Shown piece by piece: positions 1 to 6,620 of a DNA stretch of 10,575 nt. Source of the DNA: Deltaproteobacteria bacterium (GTDB lineage Bacteria > Desulfobacterota > Syntrophia > Syntrophales > UBA2210); contig JAUVXT010000078.1 in NCBI GenBank assembly GCA_030603465.1, positions 1 to 10,575 of the forward strand, written 5' to 3'. The notes beneath the pieces were generated by a model. The model made no database searches and was not told the origin of the DNA. It was given only the letters and a program-made list of their open reading frames with translations. The translations under genes were made by a program, and so were the position numbers. Numbering within the stretch: position 1 is the first letter of the stretch; each line of letters opens with the position of its first letter.

Positions 1-96
1 CTCCTCATCCATTATTCCGGCAATGATATTTGCCGCTATCATGTCTGCCACAATATCAGGATGTCCTACCTTTACAGCTTCAGAAGTTATCAGCAT
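1..96 (-). CDS. metK: S-adenosylmethionine synthetase-like protein, N-terminal fragment
   Basis: Partial gene: 32 codons from the ATG at 96 to the window edge. The visible peptide opens MLITSEAV and continues VGHPD, then ADMIAANIIAGIMDEE. This matches the methionine adenosyltransferase N-terminus (consensus TSESVxEGHPDKxADQISDAxLDA), which uses ATP and methionine to make SAM; the His and Asp of GHPD are the family's catalytic and Mg-binding residues. Start choice: a GGGAG Shine-Dalgarno lies seven bases upstream. It starts three bases after the stop of the DUF502 gene, so the two are almost certainly one transcript. Odd: the Lys normally following GHPD is Ile, and the Glu before Gly is Val, so this may be a divergent MetK. 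The remaining >90% of the protein is outside the window, so activity cannot be judged. Confidence 0.8.
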   Translation of the reverse strand, partial: MLITSEAVKVGHPDIVADMIAANIIAGIMDEE

Positions 97-99
97 ATT

Positions 100-756
100 C
101 TATCTCCCTTTCACTTTTGTATCGTTTCCTTTTTCTCTCTCGATTTTTTTTGACGCGTTAGGGGGCGTAATAATTCCGCCCGACATAATCAGAGTAAAGG
201 CTTCCTCTACTGTCATAGTTAAAGGAATTACATCTGATTTTAGAATTACAATATAAAATCCCGACGTCGGATTCGGGGTTGTCGGCACAAAGAGATTTAT
301 TGTGTCCTGAGAGATTCTCTCCTTTATCTCCCCCCTGGTATCACCGGTTACAAAGGCGATGGAATGCAAGCCCTTGCGAGGATACTCGATAAGGACCACC
401 TTCTTGAAGCTATCCCCCTTATCGCTTATTATTGCATCGACAAGTTGTTTGATGGCATTGTATATGCCCCGCACCAGCGGAATTTTCCCGACAAGTATCT
501 CCCCTAACTTTACGGCCTTTTTCCCAAGGTAACTTTTCGTAACAAGACCGACCACAAAGATCAGTATCAGTGTAAATATGATACCAAGCCCCGGCACATG
601 GAAGGAAAGTATCTGATCGGGCTGATATCTGTAAGGGATTATCTTGACCAGATTATTCATAGCCTTTATTATTATCAGAAGGATATAAATCGTTACCCCT
701 ACCGGAATAATAGCGGCAACACCGGTCAACATTATTTTTTTAATTTTTTTTCTCAT
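100..756 (-). CDS. DUF502 family inner-membrane protein
   Basis: A 218-residue protein starting MRKKIKKIMLTG. A positively charged N-terminus is followed by a membrane segment at about residues 9-31 and a second at about 55-75 after a proline-rich loop. A soluble C-terminal region of about 140 residues contains KIPLVRGIYNAIKQ, LIEYPRKG and FVPTTPNPTSGF, the conserved blocks of the DUF502 family. No biochemical function is established for this family. Start choice: the frame is open to an upstream ATG at 810, but a strong promoter at 792-820 would start transcription downstream of that codon. The ATG at 756 has a GGAG eleven bases upstream, which is a rather long spacing. The stop lies three bases before the metK-like start, indicating a two-gene operon. 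The C-terminal tail is rich in Lys, Arg and Asp. Confidence 0.85.
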   Translation of the reverse strand: MRKKIKKIMLTGVAAIIPVGVTIYILLIIIKAMNNLVKIIPYRYQPDQILSFHVPGLGIIFTLILIFVVGLVTKSYLGKKAVKLGEILVGKIPLVRGIYNAIKQLVDAIISDKGDSFKKVVLIEYPRKGLHSIAFVTGDTRGEIKERISQDTINLFVPTTPNPTSGFYIVILKSDVIPLTMTVEEAFTLIMSGGIITPPNASKKIEREKGNDTKVKGR

Positions 757-791
757 GAAATTATTTGCTCCGCAGAGTGTAATGTGCAAGG

Positions 792-820
792 AATATACCA
801 GAAAGCCCATTCACATTCAA
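792..820 (-). promoter_or_regulatory. Sigma-70-like promoter for DUF502-metK
   Basis: On the minus strand a -35 box TTGAAT (820-815) is separated by 17 bases from a -10 box TATATT (797-792), four and five matches to consensus. Transcription would begin near 785, about 30 bases before the ATG at 756. This gives the DUF502-metK pair its own promoter separate from panD, and it rules against the upstream ATG at 810. It is supported by motif match only. Confidence 0.6.
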
Positions 821-904
821 CATGAGTTTTATCAGGCAAGGAATACCGATCCACACCCCTTTAGATTCTTGATCCACAACATATGTTTATTGTTAGATAA
901 GTTT

Positions 905-1261
905 CTATTCCTTTCTTTTTATCATGTTTTTCTCATCCAGGAATATACATGCGGCAACCCAATCTTTTGCAGAATTATCATCGACGGAAACGTAACTCGC
1001 TATAATGATCAGATCACCTTCCGAACCTTTTCTCGCCGCAGCGCCATTCAGGCTTATAATGCCTGAGTCACGTTCTCCTTCAATCACATATGTGGAAAAC
1101 CTCTCTCCATTGGATATGTTATATATATCTACCTTTTCATAGGGAAGCATATCCGCTGCTTCCATCAGATCCTTACTGATAGCAATACTCCCTTCATAAT
1201 GGAGACAGGCCTCGGTGATCGTCGCCCTGTGTAATTTTGATTTCAGCATTACTCTTTGCAT
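905..1261 (-). CDS. panD: Aspartate 1-decarboxylase proenzyme
   Basis: A 118-residue protein, full length for PanD (usually 115-135). It converts L-aspartate to beta-alanine, which PanC joins to pantoate. The self-cleavage site is intact: HYEGS places Gly24-Ser25 exactly where the family cuts, Ser25 becoming the pyruvoyl cofactor. Also visible are KLHRATIT (residues 9-16, including the conserved Lys9), NGERFSTYVI around residues 51-60 (Tyr58), and NGAAAR with GDLIIIASY, all PanD hallmarks. Start choice: ATG at 1261 has GGGAGAG close upstream. The frame stays open to 1342 but that extension lies in the hairpin element and matches nothing in the family. It lies downstream of panC in the same direction, with the 1299-1586 element between them. 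I see no clear promoter of its own, so it may depend on read-through across the element. Confidence 0.96.
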   Translation of the reverse strand: MQRVMLKSKLHRATITEACLHYEGSIAISKDLMEAADMLPYEKVDIYNISNGERFSTYVIEGERDSGIISLNGAAARKGSEGDLIIIASYVSVDDNSAKDWVAACIFLDEKNMIKRKE

Positions 1262-1298
1262 ATTACTCTCCCTGTTTATCCTGCTATATTTGACAACC

Positions 1299-1586
1299 TC
1301 GTAAAAAATCTTTTTCGAGCGGATTGAAGCTCCCCGCAACAAGTTGCGGGGAATCTCCGACTGTTAAGGAAAATTTTTATTTTTTATCCGCTCGCTAACC
1401 CCGCCGCAAGCAGCGGGGGCTGCGCTCGCTGTTCAGTTCGAGCATTTTGGGAAAAAGATGATTGAAGTGGTTGGCGTTAAGAAATTCTAATTGTTTGAGT
1501 GCGTTAGCACGAGTTTTAGATTTTTAGCCAAGCGCCTAAATCATCCCCAAAATGGTCTTCAAGTGAGAAAAACTGACTTTTTACGA
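1299..1586. repeat. MITE/REP-like hairpin element between panC and panD
   Basis: A 288-bp non-coding block that fills the panC-panD gap. Its ends are inverted repeats: TCGTAAAAA at 1299-1307 and TTTTTACGA at 1578-1586, extending imperfectly inward to 1316 and 1567. Inside are nested palindromes: CGAGCGGAT (1316-1324) with ATCCGCTCG (1386-1394) enclosing a perfect hairpin at 1331-1352; CCCCGC (1399-1404) with GCGGGG (1413-1418); GTGC/GCAC around a GTTA loop (1499-1510); and CATTTTGGG (1443-1451) with CCCAAAATG (1546-1554). GCTCGCT is directly repeated at 1390 and 1424. The right end abuts the panC stop codon. No transposase frame and no obvious target duplication are visible. It looks like a non-autonomous element or a fusion of two such elements. 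Confidence 0.7.
1323..1358 (+). repeat. 36-bp hairpin (REP-like) repeat, copy 1
   Basis: Thirty-six bases identical to those at 10204-10239. The core is a near-perfect palindrome, TCCCCGCAAC then AA then GTTGCGGGGA (1331-1352), flanked by ATTGAAGC on the left and ATCTCC on the right. GC-rich hairpins with conserved flanks spread through intergenic DNA are typical of REP elements mobilised by TnpA-REP (RAYT) proteins; no such protein is encoded here. This copy sits inside the larger panC-panD element. Confidence 0.85.
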
Positions 1587-2447
1587 TTACATCATATTTA
1601 GAGGTTCGCCTAAGACATAATTGTCTATAAGTCTTGGAAATCCGACCCAGACGGCCAGAGCCAGGACAGATTCATTTTCCAGAGTTTCCACATCCTCCAT
1701 GGTTTCCGTATCACAGATCTTCACGTAATCTATCTTCGTATATGGATGGCTCCCTATATATTTTTCTACCTTTTCGATTATCACAGAGGCTCTGCGCTCA
1801 CCCTCTTCGTAAAGCTCCTTTGCCAGCTTCAGTGAACGGCTCAAACTCAAAGCCGACCCCCTCTCGACTTCCTTGAGGTAAGCATTCCTGGAACTCATGG
1901 CAAGCCCATCTGATTCTCTGGTCGTGGGCATGCCGACAACTTCGATGTCCATATTCAGGTCGGCCACCATCCTCTTGATCACAACAAGCTGTTGAAAGTC
2001 CTTCTTCCCGAAAACCGTCACATGTGGTTTCACTATATTGAAGAGCTTGTTACATACCGTGGCCACACCCCTGAAAAAGAGCGGTCTTGAAAGGCCGCAG
2101 AGATTATTCGACACCTTCTCCACATCTACGTAAGTCTGAAAACCGTCGGGATAGATCTCTCTGTCGGAGGGATAGAAAATCACATCCACCCCCACATCCC
2201 GGGCAAGTCTTTCATCTCTCTCGAAATCTCTCGGATACTTTTCCAGATCTTCTCCGGGGGCAAACTGCGCGGGATTCACATATATGCTTATCACGAGGCA
2301 GTCGCCCCTCTTTTTCCCCTCCCTCATGAGGTCCAGATGGCCTTCATGGAGGTAACCCATGGTGGGAACAAAGGCGATCTCCTTCTCTTCCCTCCTCAGG
2401 GAATCGGAAAACTCCTGCATTTCTCTGGCTGTCTTTATGATCTTCAT
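1587..2447 (-). CDS. panC: Pantothenate synthetase
   Basis: A 286-residue protein of normal PanC length. It activates pantoate with ATP and condenses it with beta-alanine to give pantothenate, in the cytoplasm. Visible motifs: PTMGYLHEGH (residues 28-37) carrying the HxxH nucleotidyl-transferase signature at His34/His37; YVNPAQF and the EDLEKYPRDFERD block; FFRGVATVCNKLFNIVKPH for pantoate binding; FGKKDFQQL; and SSRNAYL, the KMSKS-like ATP loop. Start choice: a TTG immediately precedes the ATG at 2447; the ATG is preferred. The Shine-Dalgarno is weak (GGGAA about 12 bases upstream) and sits directly after the U-tract of an intrinsic terminator, so expression is probably controlled by attenuation. 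panD follows downstream; panB is not in the window. The stop codon abuts the hairpin element. Confidence 0.96.
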   Translation of the reverse strand: MKIIKTAREMQEFSDSLRREEKEIAFVPTMGYLHEGHLDLMREGKKRGDCLVISIYVNPAQFAPGEDLEKYPRDFERDERLARDVGVDVIFYPSDREIYPDGFQTYVDVEKVSNNLCGLSRPLFFRGVATVCNKLFNIVKPHVTVFGKKDFQQLVVIKRMVADLNMDIEVVGMPTTRESDGLAMSSRNAYLKEVERGSALSLSRSLKLAKELYEEGERRASVIIEKVEKYIGSHPYTKIDYVKICDTETMEDVETLENESVLALAVWVGFPRLIDNYVLGEPLNMM

Positions 2448-2464
2448 CAAGCAAAATTTCCCAT

Positions 2465-2495
2465 AAAAAAGGCCTCACCGCTGAAAGGGGAGGCC
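2465..2495 (-). terminator. Intrinsic terminator/attenuator just before panC
   Basis: On the minus strand GGCCTC (2495-2490) pairs with GAGGCC (2476-2471), extended inward by two more GC pairs past a mismatch, and is followed at once by six Us (2470-2465). Only 17 bases separate the last U from the panC ATG. It could end rsmA transcripts. However, a panC promoter cannot fit between it and the panC ribosome binding site, so panC mRNA must normally run through it. Confidence 0.85.
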
Positions 2496-2566
2496 CAAGT
2501 TTCATCCTTCATGATATCCTACTTCCCTCCGTCCCAGTCCTTTAAGGATCCAGGCGATATGGCTGT
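2496..2566 (-). promoter_or_regulatory. Candidate structured leader RNA of panC
   Basis: The transcribed leader between the candidate promoter and the panC terminator. It contains local complementarities such as ATAT..CCT near 2560-2552 with AGGATAT near 2520-2514, the self-complementary TCCTTAAAGGA near 2548-2538, and a purine-rich GGGACGGAGGG stretch near 2535-2525. Its position fits the published pan RNA motif, reported upstream of panB/panC/panD in groups including deltaproteobacteria. I cannot confirm the pan consensus, with its bulged adenosines, by eye. The alternative is an unregulated rsmA 3' end. Confidence 0.35.
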
Positions 2567-2595
2567 TTGCTATCAGATAGCAGGGTTTCTGTCAA
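2567..2595 (-). promoter_or_regulatory. Candidate panC promoter overlapping rsmA stop
   Basis: A perfect -35 hexamer TTGACA (2595-2590) overlaps the rsmA TGA stop. Seventeen bases later is a weak -10 TAGCAA (2572-2567). Transcription would start near 2560 and produce a leader of about 110 bases ahead of panC. The -10 is poor, so this is only a motif-level call. Confidence 0.4.
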
Positions 2596-3446
2596 GATAA
2601 TTGCAAATCCCGAATTGCATCACTGAGTATCCCGAATTCTTCCACCGTCAATGTCTCTCCCCTCCTCCCGCCATCTATACCCAGTCTATCGAGAACCATT
2701 TGAATGTCTTCTATCCCTGCGGGGAAGAGTCCTGAACTCCTCAGGTTATTAAAAAGCGTCTTCCTCCTCTTTGCAAAGGCGCACTTCACCACCTTCAGGA
2801 AAAGATCGTTATCCTTTGCCGCATATAAGGGGGTTTCCCTCACCTCCATCTTCAAGACCGCAGAATCGACCTTCGGTCTCGGGAAAAAGCAATCGGCAGG
2901 AACCGTCATGACCCTGGATGGAATGGTATACATCGAAGTAATTGCGGAGAGTATTCCGTATTCCTTCGTGCCGGGAGCCGCCGTGATTCTTTCCGCCACC
3001 TCCTTTTGAAACATCAGTGTCATGGAAGATATTGTTTCCCGGAAGTCAATCAATCTGAAAAGTATCTGGGAAGAAATACTATAAGGTATATTACCTATAA
3101 TTTTTAACTTGTTTTTGTCTCTACTATCCCGGAGTGGTATTGAAAAGTCATAATCGAGAATATCCTGCTGAAAAATTTCCAGGTTTGAAGCCTCTTTCAG
3201 CTCCTCTCGCAGTATATCCACCATCCGCGGATCAATCTCGACGGCTACGACCCTCTCCGCTTCCTTAACGATAAGTGAAGTCAAGGCCCCATGCCCGGAA
3301 CCTATTTCCACTACAACGTCACCCCCCTCGATGCCTGAAGATCTTACAATTCCGGCTGCAATATTACCGTCTATAAGAAATGATTGCCCAAGCTTCTTTA
3401 GTGGCCGTATCCTGTATTTCCTAAGGATTTCCCTGAGAGTGGTCAT
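2592..3446 (-). CDS. rsmA: 16S rRNA adenine(1518/1519)-N6-dimethyltransferase
   Basis: A 284-residue protein, also known as KsgA, of normal family length. It transfers four methyl groups from SAM to two adjacent adenines in the helix 45 loop of 16S rRNA during 30S assembly. Motifs in order: KKLGQSFL (17-24), SAM-binding EIGSGHG (47-53), the acidic strand end VAVEID (67-72), the catalytic NIPY (119-122, the family's NLPY), FQKEVAERI (146-154), FFPRPKVDSAV (187-197) and FAKRRKTLFNNL (224-235) in the C-terminal rRNA-binding domain. Nothing essential appears missing. The ATG at 3446 lies 26 bases inside the end of the DUF2062 gene, so translation is probably coupled. The SAM it needs is made by MetK, whose gene lies further down the same strand. 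Confidence 0.96.
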   Translation of the reverse strand: MTTLREILRKYRIRPLKKLGQSFLIDGNIAAGIVRSSGIEGGDVVVEIGSGHGALTSLIVKEAERVVAVEIDPRMVDILREELKEASNLEIFQQDILDYDFSIPLRDSRDKNKLKIIGNIPYSISSQILFRLIDFRETISSMTLMFQKEVAERITAAPGTKEYGILSAITSMYTIPSRVMTVPADCFFPRPKVDSAVLKMEVRETPLYAAKDNDLFLKVVKCAFAKRRKTLFNNLRSSGLFPAGIEDIQMVLDRLGIDGGRRGETLTVEEFGILSDAIRDLQLS

Positions 3447-3888
3447 GCCTTTTTTTCCTTATAATCAGCACGGCCCTATAGGTGATAAAATAGGCCGGTA
3501 TGGCAAAGAATACTGCCATTATTACTCCTCCCAGAAGCAAAGGGCAGGCAACATTCCATCCCGTATGCATTATATCCCATATGGAATAGTCGGTAAATAC
3601 GATCTCCTGCCACCCCTTCCCGAGAAGGCATTTCCCCAGGTTATACTGCGACACATAAAGGAAGGGGATGGTAAAGGGATTCGAAATGAGGGTGGCGCCT
3701 AAAAATGCCGTCGTGAAATTCTGCCTGAAGAGAAAGGTCAGCGCAATAACCATAACAGTATGAAAGGGGATCGTCGGTGTCACACCGATAAAGATACCGA
3801 TGGCCGTACCCAGGGCGATTTTTTCCGGTTTCCCCTTGAGGCTTATAAATTGATCATAAATGCTTTTGTATCTCTCCTTCAGATTCAT
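3421..3888 (-). CDS. DUF2062 domain membrane protein
   Basis: A 155-residue protein beginning MNLKERYKSIYDQF. After a charged N-terminus, ALGTAIGIFIGVTPTIPFHT (about residues 26-45) and LGATLISNPFTIPFLY form the DUF2062 signature: glycine-rich hydrophobic segments and an SNP[WF]T turn. A further membrane segment lies near residues 112-135, and the tail is rich in Lys, Arg and His. No function is established for the family. Start choice: the ATG at 3888 overlaps the tsaD stop as ATGA, a classic coupled junction, and a GGGGGAG run lies just upstream. An in-frame ATG at 3915 lies inside tsaD and is less likely. Its 3' end overlaps the rsmA start by 26 bases, so it sits tightly inside a tsaD-DUF2062-rsmA operon. 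Confidence 0.88.
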   Translation of the reverse strand: MNLKERYKSIYDQFISLKGKPEKIALGTAIGIFIGVTPTIPFHTVMVIALTFLFRQNFTTAFLGATLISNPFTIPFLYVSQYNLGKCLLGKGWQEIVFTDYSIWDIMHTGWNVACPLLLGGVIMAVFFAIPAYFITYRAVLIIRKKRHDHSQGNP

Positions 3889-4898
3889 ATCTCCCCCGGA
3901 AAATCGAGAGGCCATCTGGAAATGGCATTAAGGTCAAATGAACCCCTTTCTCCGCGTTTCAATAGATTGTCGCCGACAACTGCAATCATCGCCGCGTTGT
4001 CGGTACATAAAACGGGAGGGGGGATAAATACCTCAATTCCCTTTCCCCCTGCCCTTTCATGAAATATGTCACGGAGCCTGCTGTTCGCGGCAACGCCGCC
4101 CGCAATAACCACTCTTGACAGGGAATACTCTTCCGCGGCCTTAAGGGTTTTGTCGACCAGAACATCCACTATGGCATCCTGATAACTCGCCACTATATGG
4201 GGCAGTTCATCTTCGGTAACGGGTGTTTCTCTCTTTTTTATATAGTACAAAAGTGATGTCTTGAGACCGCTGAAGCTGAAGTCAATACTACCTTTCATCG
4301 ATCTGGGGAACTTAACAAATGCTGGATTTCCTCCTTTGGACAATCGATCTATTACTATACCTCCCGGATAGCCGAGGCCCAGCATCTTTGCCCCCTTATC
4401 GAAGGCCTCTCCTGCCGCATCATCCCTGGTTTGTCCGAGGGTACGAAATGACCCGGAATCCGCGACGAGATAGATATTCGTGTGACCGCCGGAAACTACC
4501 AGGGCCACGAAGGGAAACTCCGGCTTCTCTTCCGTCAAAAATATGGCCGCTACGTGCCCCTCCACATGATTTACACCGACAAATGGAATATCTTTCATGA
4601 AGGCAATAGATTTGGCCACAGACAGACCAACCAGTAACGAACCGATCAGCCCGGGACCGCGCGTTCCCGCAATGCCATCTATATCGTCCAGAGTCACTCC
4701 CGCATCGTCCAGTGCCTGCTCAATGACCTGAATGATCACCTCTATATGTTTTCTCGATGCTATTTCAGGAACCACTCCTCCGAATTTACTGTGTACGTCT
4801 ATCTGTGACGCGACAACATTGGACAGGAGGGAGGTGCCATCGGAAACCACGGCCGCCGCCGTTTCATCGCATGAGGATTCTATCCCCAATACCAGCAT
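3885..4898 (-). CDS. tsaD: tRNA N6-adenosine threonylcarbamoyltransferase
   Basis: A 337-residue protein of normal family length. With TsaB and TsaE it transfers the threonylcarbamoyl group from TsaC-made threonylcarbamoyl-AMP to A37 of ANN-decoding tRNAs (t6A). Visible motifs: GIESSCDET (5-13) at the nucleotide fold; GVVPEIASRKH (41-51); the metal-binding pair in HVEGH (His111, His115); VVSGGHT (134-140); DDAAGEAFDK (159-168); GGVAANSRLR (267-276); and CTDNAAM (298-304), whose Asp300 completes the metal site. The start at 4898 has GGAG six bases upstream. It heads the leftward operon, followed by DUF2062 through an ATGA overlap, and is divergent from nadB. No partner tsaB or tsaE is present in the window. 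Confidence 0.97.
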   Translation of the reverse strand: MLVLGIESSCDETAAAVVSDGTSLLSNVVASQIDVHSKFGGVVPEIASRKHIEVIIQVIEQALDDAGVTLDDIDGIAGTRGPGLIGSLLVGLSVAKSIAFMKDIPFVGVNHVEGHVAAIFLTEEKPEFPFVALVVSGGHTNIYLVADSGSFRTLGQTRDDAAGEAFDKGAKMLGLGYPGGIVIDRLSKGGNPAFVKFPRSMKGSIDFSFSGLKTSLLYYIKKRETPVTEDELPHIVASYQDAIVDVLVDKTLKAAEEYSLSRVVIAGGVAANSRLRDIFHERAGGKGIEVFIPPPVLCTDNAAMIAVVGDNLLKRGERGSFDLNAISRWPLDFPGEI

Positions 4899-4916
4899 TA
4901 TTTACTCCATTTAAGC

Positions 4917-4946
4917 TTGAAACTTTCAGATTGAAAGATGTATATA
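4917..4946 (+). promoter_or_regulatory. Candidate nadB promoter
   Basis: TTGAAA (4917-4922) and TATATA (4941-4946), spaced 18 bases, four or more matches each, would start transcription near 4953, about 34 bases before the nadB ATG. The -10 overlaps the -10 of the candidate tsaD promoter on the other strand. No NadR- or NrtR-type operator could be recognised. Motif evidence only. Confidence 0.45.
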
Positions 4947-4967
4947 GGAAAGCACTTCGTTTGTAAA
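4939..4967 (-). promoter_or_regulatory. Candidate tsaD operon promoter
   Basis: On the minus strand TTTACA (4967-4962), 17 bases, then TATACA (4944-4939). Transcription would start near 4932, about 34 bases before the tsaD ATG. The whole 4899-4986 gap must hold both divergent promoters, and these two overlap at their -10 boxes, so the polymerases may compete. Confidence 0.5.
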
Positions 4968-4986
4968 TATATAAGAAGGGCAAAAC

Positions 4987-6600
4987 ATGGAAATAAAATC
5001 AGATTTTCTCGTACTGGGAAGCGGAATAGCGGGTCTCGCCTTTGCGATAAAGGCGGCGGGGCTCGGCACCGTTTCCATAGTCACAAAAAAGGAAAAGGTG
5101 GAATCGAACACAAATTACGCCCAGGGCGGCATTGCCACAGTTACAGACACAAATGACACCTTTGAATCGCACATAGAGGACACACTGACCTGCGGTGCCG
5201 GGATATGCAGGGAAGAGACTGTAAGATTTGTTGTTGAAGAAGGGCCTGAAAGGATCGGGGAACTGGTGAAATGGGGCGTCGAGTTTACCAGATCCGGGAA
5301 CAAGGGTTCCACCATGTATGACCTTGGCAGAGAGGGAGGCCACAGCCACAGACGGGTTCTGCATGCAAAGGATATTACGGGAAAGGAGATAGAACGCGCC
5401 CTTATTGAAAGGGTTGCCGCCGAAGAAAATATAGATGTCTATGAAAATCACTTTGCCATTAACCTTATCTGCCAGCCAAGGCCACCCGGGAGAAATGGGA
5501 AGGACAACAGGTGCACGGGCGCCTACGTTTTTGACATAGAAAACAACCTCATCCATACCTTCAGGGCAAAGTTTGTCATCCTGGCAACGGGTGGCTCTGG
5601 AAAGATCTATCTCATCACAACCAATCCCGACATTGCCACGGGAGACGGCATCGCTATGGCCTACAGGGCGGGCGCAGAAATCGCCAACATGGAATTCATT
5701 CAATTTCACCCCACATGCCTCTATCACCCGGAAGTAAAATCCTTTCTCATCAGTGAAGCAGTAAGGGGAGAAGGCGCACATTTGAAGCTCGCCGATGGTT
5801 CCACATTCATGGAAAGATACCATCCCATGGAGAGTCTGGCACCTCGCGATGTTGTCGCCAAGGCCATCGACACGGAATTGAAAAAATCGGGTGATGACTG
5901 TGTCTTTCTCGACATCACACATAAGGACAGAGACTTTTTAACAGGCAGATTCCCCAATATTTACGACAAATGCCTTGCGCTCGGAATAGATATATCGAAA
6001 GAACCGATCCCCGTCGTACCCGCCGCCCATTATCAATGCGGCGGCGTGGTGGTCAATTCTGTTGGAGAGACCACAATCGACGGGCTCTTCGCCTGCGGAG
6101 AGGTGTCCTGTACCGGCCTCCATGGAGCCAATCGACTTGCCAGCAACTCTCTGTTAGAAGCCGTGGTCTTTTCGGACAGGGCATTTAACCGGATATCTCA
6201 GATATTTCATGAAACCGGCTACGATTCGACGGCCATACCTCCCTGGGACCCCGGAGGAGCGACTGAGAGCGATGAAGCCATAGTGGTTGCCCACAACTGG
6301 GATGAGATCAGACAATGTATGTGGAATTATGTGGGAATAGTGAGATCAAACAAGAGGCTGGAACGCGCGAAGAGAAGAATCGATCTGCTTAGCCGGGAAA
6401 TTGAAGAGTATTACTGGAATTTTACAATCACGTCGAATCTCCTGGAACTTCGGAATATCGCGACGGTCGCCGAATTGATAATTCGATGCGCCCTTCTGAG
6501 AAAGGAAAGCAGGGGTCTTCACTACAATATAGACTATCCCGAAAAAGACGACGGCAACTATCTGAAGGATACTATAATCGGGAAGCGTGCCGAACCATAA
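4987..6600 (+). CDS. nadB: L-aspartate oxidase
   Basis: A 537-residue flavoprotein of normal NadB length. It oxidises L-aspartate to iminoaspartate, the first step of de novo NAD synthesis; NadA then makes quinolinate. Anaerobes use fumarate as electron acceptor for this enzyme family. Visible: FAD dinucleotide fold LGSGIAGL (10-17); NYAQGGIA (43-50); REGGHSHRR (115-123); ILATGG (198-203); MEFIQFHPT (235-243); APRDVV (285-290); AHYQCGGV (347-354); and GLHGANRLASNSLLE (377-391). His241, Arg287, His348 and Arg383 fall where the substrate-binding His, Arg, His and Arg of the E. coli enzyme lie. AAGG stands seven bases before the ATG. It is transcribed alone, divergent from tsaD, and ends at the hairpin at 6680. 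A near relative is the fumarate reductase flavoprotein, but the motif set favours NadB. Confidence 0.96.
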   Translation: MEIKSDFLVLGSGIAGLAFAIKAAGLGTVSIVTKKEKVESNTNYAQGGIATVTDTNDTFESHIEDTLTCGAGICREETVRFVVEEGPERIGELVKWGVEFTRSGNKGSTMYDLGREGGHSHRRVLHAKDITGKEIERALIERVAAEENIDVYENHFAINLICQPRPPGRNGKDNRCTGAYVFDIENNLIHTFRAKFVILATGGSGKIYLITTNPDIATGDGIAMAYRAGAEIANMEFIQFHPTCLYHPEVKSFLISEAVRGEGAHLKLADGSTFMERYHPMESLAPRDVVAKAIDTELKKSGDDCVFLDITHKDRDFLTGRFPNIYDKCLALGIDISKEPIPVVPAAHYQCGGVVVNSVGETTIDGLFACGEVSCTGLHGANRLASNSLLEAVVFSDRAFNRISQIFHETGYDSTAIPPWDPGGATESDEAIVVAHNWDEIRQCMWNYVGIVRSNKRLERAKRRIDLLSREIEEYYWNFTITSNLLELRNIATVAELIIRCALLRKESRGLHYNIDYPEKDDGNYLKDTIIGKRAEP

Positions 6601-6620
6601 TTGTTGGCACATCAAGGTAT

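Noticed and set aside
757..810. N-terminal extension of the DUF502 protein to an ATG at 810
   Set aside because: No ribosome binding site at 810, and the best promoter (792-820) would start transcription downstream of it; the family N-terminus fits the ATG at 756.
1262..1342. N-terminal extension of panD to 1342
   Set aside because: It runs into the hairpin element, adds residues absent from PanD, and would move the Gly-Ser cleavage site away from positions 24-25; the ATG at 1261 has a good Shine-Dalgarno.
3889..3915. Extension of the DUF2062 protein to an ATG at 3915
   Set aside because: The ATG at 3888 makes a standard ATGA overlap with the tsaD stop; the extra residues are tsaD read in another frame.
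4999..5922. A 307-codon open frame on the minus strand inside nadB
   Set aside because: It is antisense to a clearly complete nadB, has no recognisable motif, and reflects the base bias of the opposite strand.
6579..6608. Terminator at the nadB stop (GTGCC with GGCAC)
   Set aside because: A five-pair stem with a large loop and no U-tract; the hairpin at 6680-6709 is the credible terminator.
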